A stretch of 64,000 nt of DNA, taken from the NCBI RefSeq assembly GCF_004114535.1, contig NZ_LBJC01000028.1, forward strand, positions 124,001 to 188,000. The letters are read 5' to 3'. Shown one piece after another: positions 61,057-64,000 of this stretch (its first letter is position 1; each line of letters begins with the position of its first letter). The stretch is from Bradyrhizobium nanningense (GTDB taxonomy: Bacteria; Pseudomonadota; Alphaproteobacteria; Rhizobiales; Xanthobacteraceae). The position numbers and the translations under genes were made by a program. Under the pieces are notes generated by a model. It was not told where the DNA came from, made no database searches, and worked only from the letters and a program-made list of their open reading frames with translations.

Positions 61057-64000
61057 ATGCGAGTTCAGGGGCAGCAGGTCCTTCTATCGGCGTCCGATCT
61101 GATGCGTTTCATGTCTTGCAAACATGCGACAGCGCTGGATTTGCGGTTTGCCCGGGGCGAGGATCTGGTCCCCACCGAGGACAGTGAAGACGCCCAGCTT
61201 CTTCAAAAATACGGGGACGATCACGAGCTCCGCTACCTCTCGGCCCTGAAGGCCGATGGCCAGAAGGTTCTTGAGCTCAACCGCGACAGCGACCTTGCGA
61301 CCGCGGTGAAAAAAACACGCGAGGCTCTGGCGACTGGCCCAGACGTTGTCTTCCAGGGTGCTCTGCTCAGCCTTCCGTGGGGCGGCTGGTCGGATTTTCT
61401 TATCCGTGTTGAGCGGCCTTCTGCCCTTGGCTCGTTCTCGTACGAAGTGGTTGATACTAAGCTTAAACGCAAGCCGGATCCCAAGCACATCCTGCAGCTC
61501 GTGCTCTATTCCGATCTTCTGTCCGAAATTCAGCACCTCGAGCCCGAACATGCGCATGTCGAACTCGGCAACGGGAAGCGCTTTTCATTCCGTCTGAACG
61601 AGTACGCCGCATATTCACGTTATGCGCGGCAGCGGCTCGAGCAATTCGTGGTCGCGCCTCCGACAACGACGCCGGATCCCGTCAAAATGTGCGGGCTCTG
61701 CCGCTGGCGCGATACTTGCGAGAAATTCTGGAATGAGACCGACAGCCTCTCATTGGTGGCCGGGATCAGCCGCAGCCAGCGCGGCAAGCTGCTCGCCTCT
61801 GGCGTCACCACGATGACCCAGCTCGGGCAACTCAGGCAGCGCATTCCCAAGCTTGCCGAAGCGACCCTGCAGAAGCTCGCCGCCCAGGCGCGGCTGCAGA
61901 CCCTGCGGCGCGCGGGCGGGCCCCCGTCTTTCGAGCTGAAACCGTTCGACCCCAATCGCGGCCTCGCGCTGTTGCCGAAACCCGATCCGGGCGATGTCTT
62001 CTATGACATCGAGGGCGATCCTTATTTCGAAGGCGGCCTCGAATATCTCCATGGCCTGTGGTTTCAGGATGGTGGCAACGGCGTCTTTAGAGATTTTTGG
62101 GCCCATGATCGGGCGGCCGAGGGCGAATCTCTAAGGAAACTGATGACGTTCTTCGCCGACAGGCTCGAGGAGTACCCCGGCGCCCACATCTACCACTATG
62201 CCGCGTATGAGATTTCGGCGCTTCGCCGCTTGACTTGCAGTCACGGCGTCGGTGAGGCTCTGCTTGATCAGATGCTGAGGGACCATCGTTTCGTCGATCT
62301 CTACACCGTCGTCTCGGGCAGTCTCACTGCCTCGGAGTCCGCCTATTCACTGAAAAACCTCGAAGTGTTCTACATGGAGGCGCGGGCCGGCGAGGTGAAG
62401 ACGGCCGGCGCAAGCGTTGTCGCCTATGAGAACTGGCGCGACAGCCAGGATCCGAAGATCCTGCGCGAGATTCGCGACTACAATAGGGACGATTGCATCT
62501 CGACGCAGAAGCTGCGCGACTGGCTCGTGTCCAGCGTGAGGCCCGCAAACATGCAATGGGGCCCCCTGGGCGGGCCAAACGGCAAAGGCGACGGCAGACG
62601 CAACTCCGTCCATGACGATGAAGCAGCGGTCGCGGCCCTGCGGAAGAAGCTCGTCCCCATTCGCGATCGATATGGGGAAGCTATCGCCGATCTGCTGTTC
62701 GATCTCAGCCGCTTCCACCCCCGTGAAAAGAAGCCAGCCTGGTGGGCCATCTTCGACAAGATGAGCAAAGATGTTGACCATCTGATCGAGGACGCGGAAT
62801 GCCTGGGCGGACTGGTTGCCAAAACACGGACCATCGACGCGGGCCGTTCCTGGGAGCGCACCTATGACTTTCCCGATCAGGAGAGCAAGCTCAAGCCGGG
62901 CGACTGCCACATCGAGGTGGATGGGCTGCCTGCCTCAGTCAATCTGATCAACCTCGATCACGCCCGCCGCACGGCTACGGTTCGGTTCTCTCAATCGCGC
63001 TTCCGCGAGGCGCCGAAATTCATCTCACTGCTGCCGGGACGTCCCCTCGACACGGATGCGATCGAGGGCGCAATCGAACGCGGGGTTGACTCTTTCATTC
63101 GCGGCGATGGGCGCTACCCGGCCATCCGCGATTTCATCACCCGATCCTCGCCCCGGTTTACGAACGCGCGCCGTCTAAAAGCTGTCGTAGATGCAGGCAA
63201 GATGTTTGTGACGGAGGTCGTTTCGGCGGTCGCGGAGCTGGATTGCAGCGTGCTGCCAATCCAGGGCCCCCCAGGAACGGGCAAGACCTATGTCAGTTCA
63301 TGCGCGATCCTCGAACTCGTGCGCCGCGGCAAGCGCATCGCCGTCGCATCGCACAGCCACAATGCGATCGACAATCTCCTCTATGCAGTTCTGGATCGCG
63401 CAGCCGAGACCGGCACGACGGTCAGCATGGCCAAAAAGGGCGGCGGCGATTTCGACGCCAGGTACGGTGACCTGATCCACCAAACAGAAAGAAATGAGGA
63501 TGCGCGGCTATTGTCAGCGTCGGTCGTGGGCGGCACGGCTTGGCTCTTTTCTCGAGTCGATTTTGAGGCTAGCTTCGACTACCTGTTTGTAGACGAGGCC
63601 GGACAGGTCTCGATCGCAAACACCGTGGCGATGGCGACCTGTGCGAAGAACGTCGTGCTGGTCGGTGATCCGATGCAGCTGTCGCAGCCGATCCAAGGTG
63701 CGCATCCCGGGGAGAGTGGCCAGTCGGCGCTTGAATATCTCCTCTCCGGTCATAATACGGTTCCGGTGGATCGCGGGATTTTTCTGCCCACGTCACGCCG
63801 GATGCACCCGGACATTTGCCGCTTCATTTCGGATTTCGTCTACGAAGGGCGGTTGAATAGCGATGAGGGAGCTGCCCAGCAGTGCATCATCGGCGAGACT
63901 TATCCCCTGCGTACGGGAGCCCGTCTGATCGAGGTTCCGCACGCGGGAAACGCGCAGAGCTCGCACGAGGAAATCGCGGCGATTCGAATTGAACTGCAGC
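61057..64000 (+). CDS. TM0106-type RecB-like nuclease fused to SF1 helicase, C-terminus outside window
   Basis: 981 residues are present and the frame is open at the right edge. Residues 1-225 form a RecB/Cas4-like nuclease: C21, then D133 and K135 in VVDTKLKRKP, QLVLYSDLL, and C212, C215, C221, which could hold an iron-sulfur cluster with C21. Next comes an RNase-H-like exonuclease domain (YDIEGDPYFEGGLEYLHGLW). The SF1-type helicase part has Walker A IQGPPGTGKTYVS (K743), Walker B FVDEAGQV (D846, E847), and LVGDPMQLSQPIQG. It likely unwinds and degrades nucleic acid. GGGGGAG precedes the ATG at 61057. It is controlled by the divergent WYL gene. Confidence 0.92.
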   Translation, partial: MRVQGQQVLLSASDLMRFMSCKHATALDLRFARGEDLVPTEDSEDAQLLQKYGDDHELRYLSALKADGQKVLELNRDSDLATAVKKTREALATGPDVVFQGALLSLPWGGWSDFLIRVERPSALGSFSYEVVDTKLKRKPDPKHILQLVLYSDLLSEIQHLEPEHAHVELGNGKRFSFRLNEYAAYSRYARQRLEQFVVAPPTTTPDPVKMCGLCRWRDTCEKFWNETDSLSLVAGISRSQRGKLLASGVTTMTQLGQLRQRIPKLAEATLQKLAAQARLQTLRRAGGPPSFELKPFDPNRGLALLPKPDPGDVFYDIEGDPYFEGGLEYLHGLWFQDGGNGVFRDFWAHDRAAEGESLRKLMTFFADRLEEYPGAHIYHYAAYEISALRRLTCSHGVGEALLDQMLRDHRFVDLYTVVSGSLTASESAYSLKNLEVFYMEARAGEVKTAGASVVAYENWRDSQDPKILREIRDYNRDDCISTQKLRDWLVSSVRPANMQWGPLGGPNGKGDGRRNSVHDDEAAVAALRKKLVPIRDRYGEAIADLLFDLSRFHPREKKPAWWAIFDKMSKDVDHLIEDAECLGGLVAKTRTIDAGRSWERTYDFPDQESKLKPGDCHIEVDGLPASVNLINLDHARRTATVRFSQSRFREAPKFISLLPGRPLDTDAIEGAIERGVDSFIRGDGRYPAIRDFITRSSPRFTNARRLKAVVDAGKMFVTEVVSAVAELDCSVLPIQGPPGTGKTYVSSCAILELVRRGKRIAVASHSHNAIDNLLYAVLDRAAETGTTVSMAKKGGGDFDARYGDLIHQTERNEDARLLSASVVGGTAWLFSRVDFEASFDYLFVDEAGQVSIANTVAMATCAKNVVLVGDPMQLSQPIQGAHPGESGQSALEYLLSGHNTVPVDRGIFLPTSRRMHPDICRFISDFVYEGRLNSDEGAAQQCIIGETYPLRTGARLIEVPHAGNAQSSHEEIAAIRIELQ

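Noticed and set aside
1..64000. CRISPR array, rRNA or tRNA genes
   Set aside because: I looked for regularly spaced repeats, tRNA-like cloverleaf segments and conserved rRNA blocks and found none that hold up.

Overview
The window is GC-rich with alphaproteobacterial codon use. Protein families such as COG3904, multiple Ku/ligase modules and an SRAP protein suggest a Bradyrhizobium-like member of the Hyphomicrobiales (inference; no rRNA marker is present). I saw no tRNA, rRNA or CRISPR array and no intact transposase. Gene density is low and pseudogenes are frequent, as in an accessory or island region of a large rhizobial genome.

Region 1 (1-33 kb) is a redox and stress-tolerance region. 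It holds three peroxiredoxin-like proteins with WCPxC active sites, a nitroreductase, a decayed AhpD-like gene, OsmC, a YedY/YuiH-type molybdoenzyme with its ferredoxin-reductase-type partner, a GMC flavoenzyme, Dps, glutathione reductase, a glutathione S-transferase and two paralogous LysR regulators. There is also a 951-residue winged-helix/ATPase/TPR regulator. Remnants of an MFS transporter, a MocR regulator and a histidine kinase lie between them. Several short non-coding elements occur twice in front of unrelated genes. A structured RNA with a possible pseudoknot and a terminator lies at 29.5 kb.

Region 2 (33.9-36.9 kb) resembles a 4-nitrobenzoate (pnb) locus. It has a nitroreductase, a DUF4863 hydroxylaminobenzoate lyase-like gene, a divergent LysR gene and a decayed ABC substrate-binding gene.

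Region 3 (41-50 kb) is a DNA end-joining island. A decayed Ku-LigD module sits beside an integrase remnant. An intact set follows: a single-domain ATP-dependent ligase, Ku, an RNase HII whose usual GRG motif reads GMS, a TolA-like coiled-coil protein, small conserved proteins, two CxxC proteins and an SRAP protein.

Region 4 (50.7-64 kb) looks like a defence or nuclease island. It carries a DUF2130 protein, a PP2C phosphatase, three different proteins with PD-(D/E)xK-like motifs, an agmatine-deiminase-family enzyme with an exported partner, a pentapeptide-repeat protein, and a WYL-type regulator divergent from a TM0106-type nuclease-helicase that runs off the window. The 62-base gap between the last two holds an inverted repeat that may be the operator.
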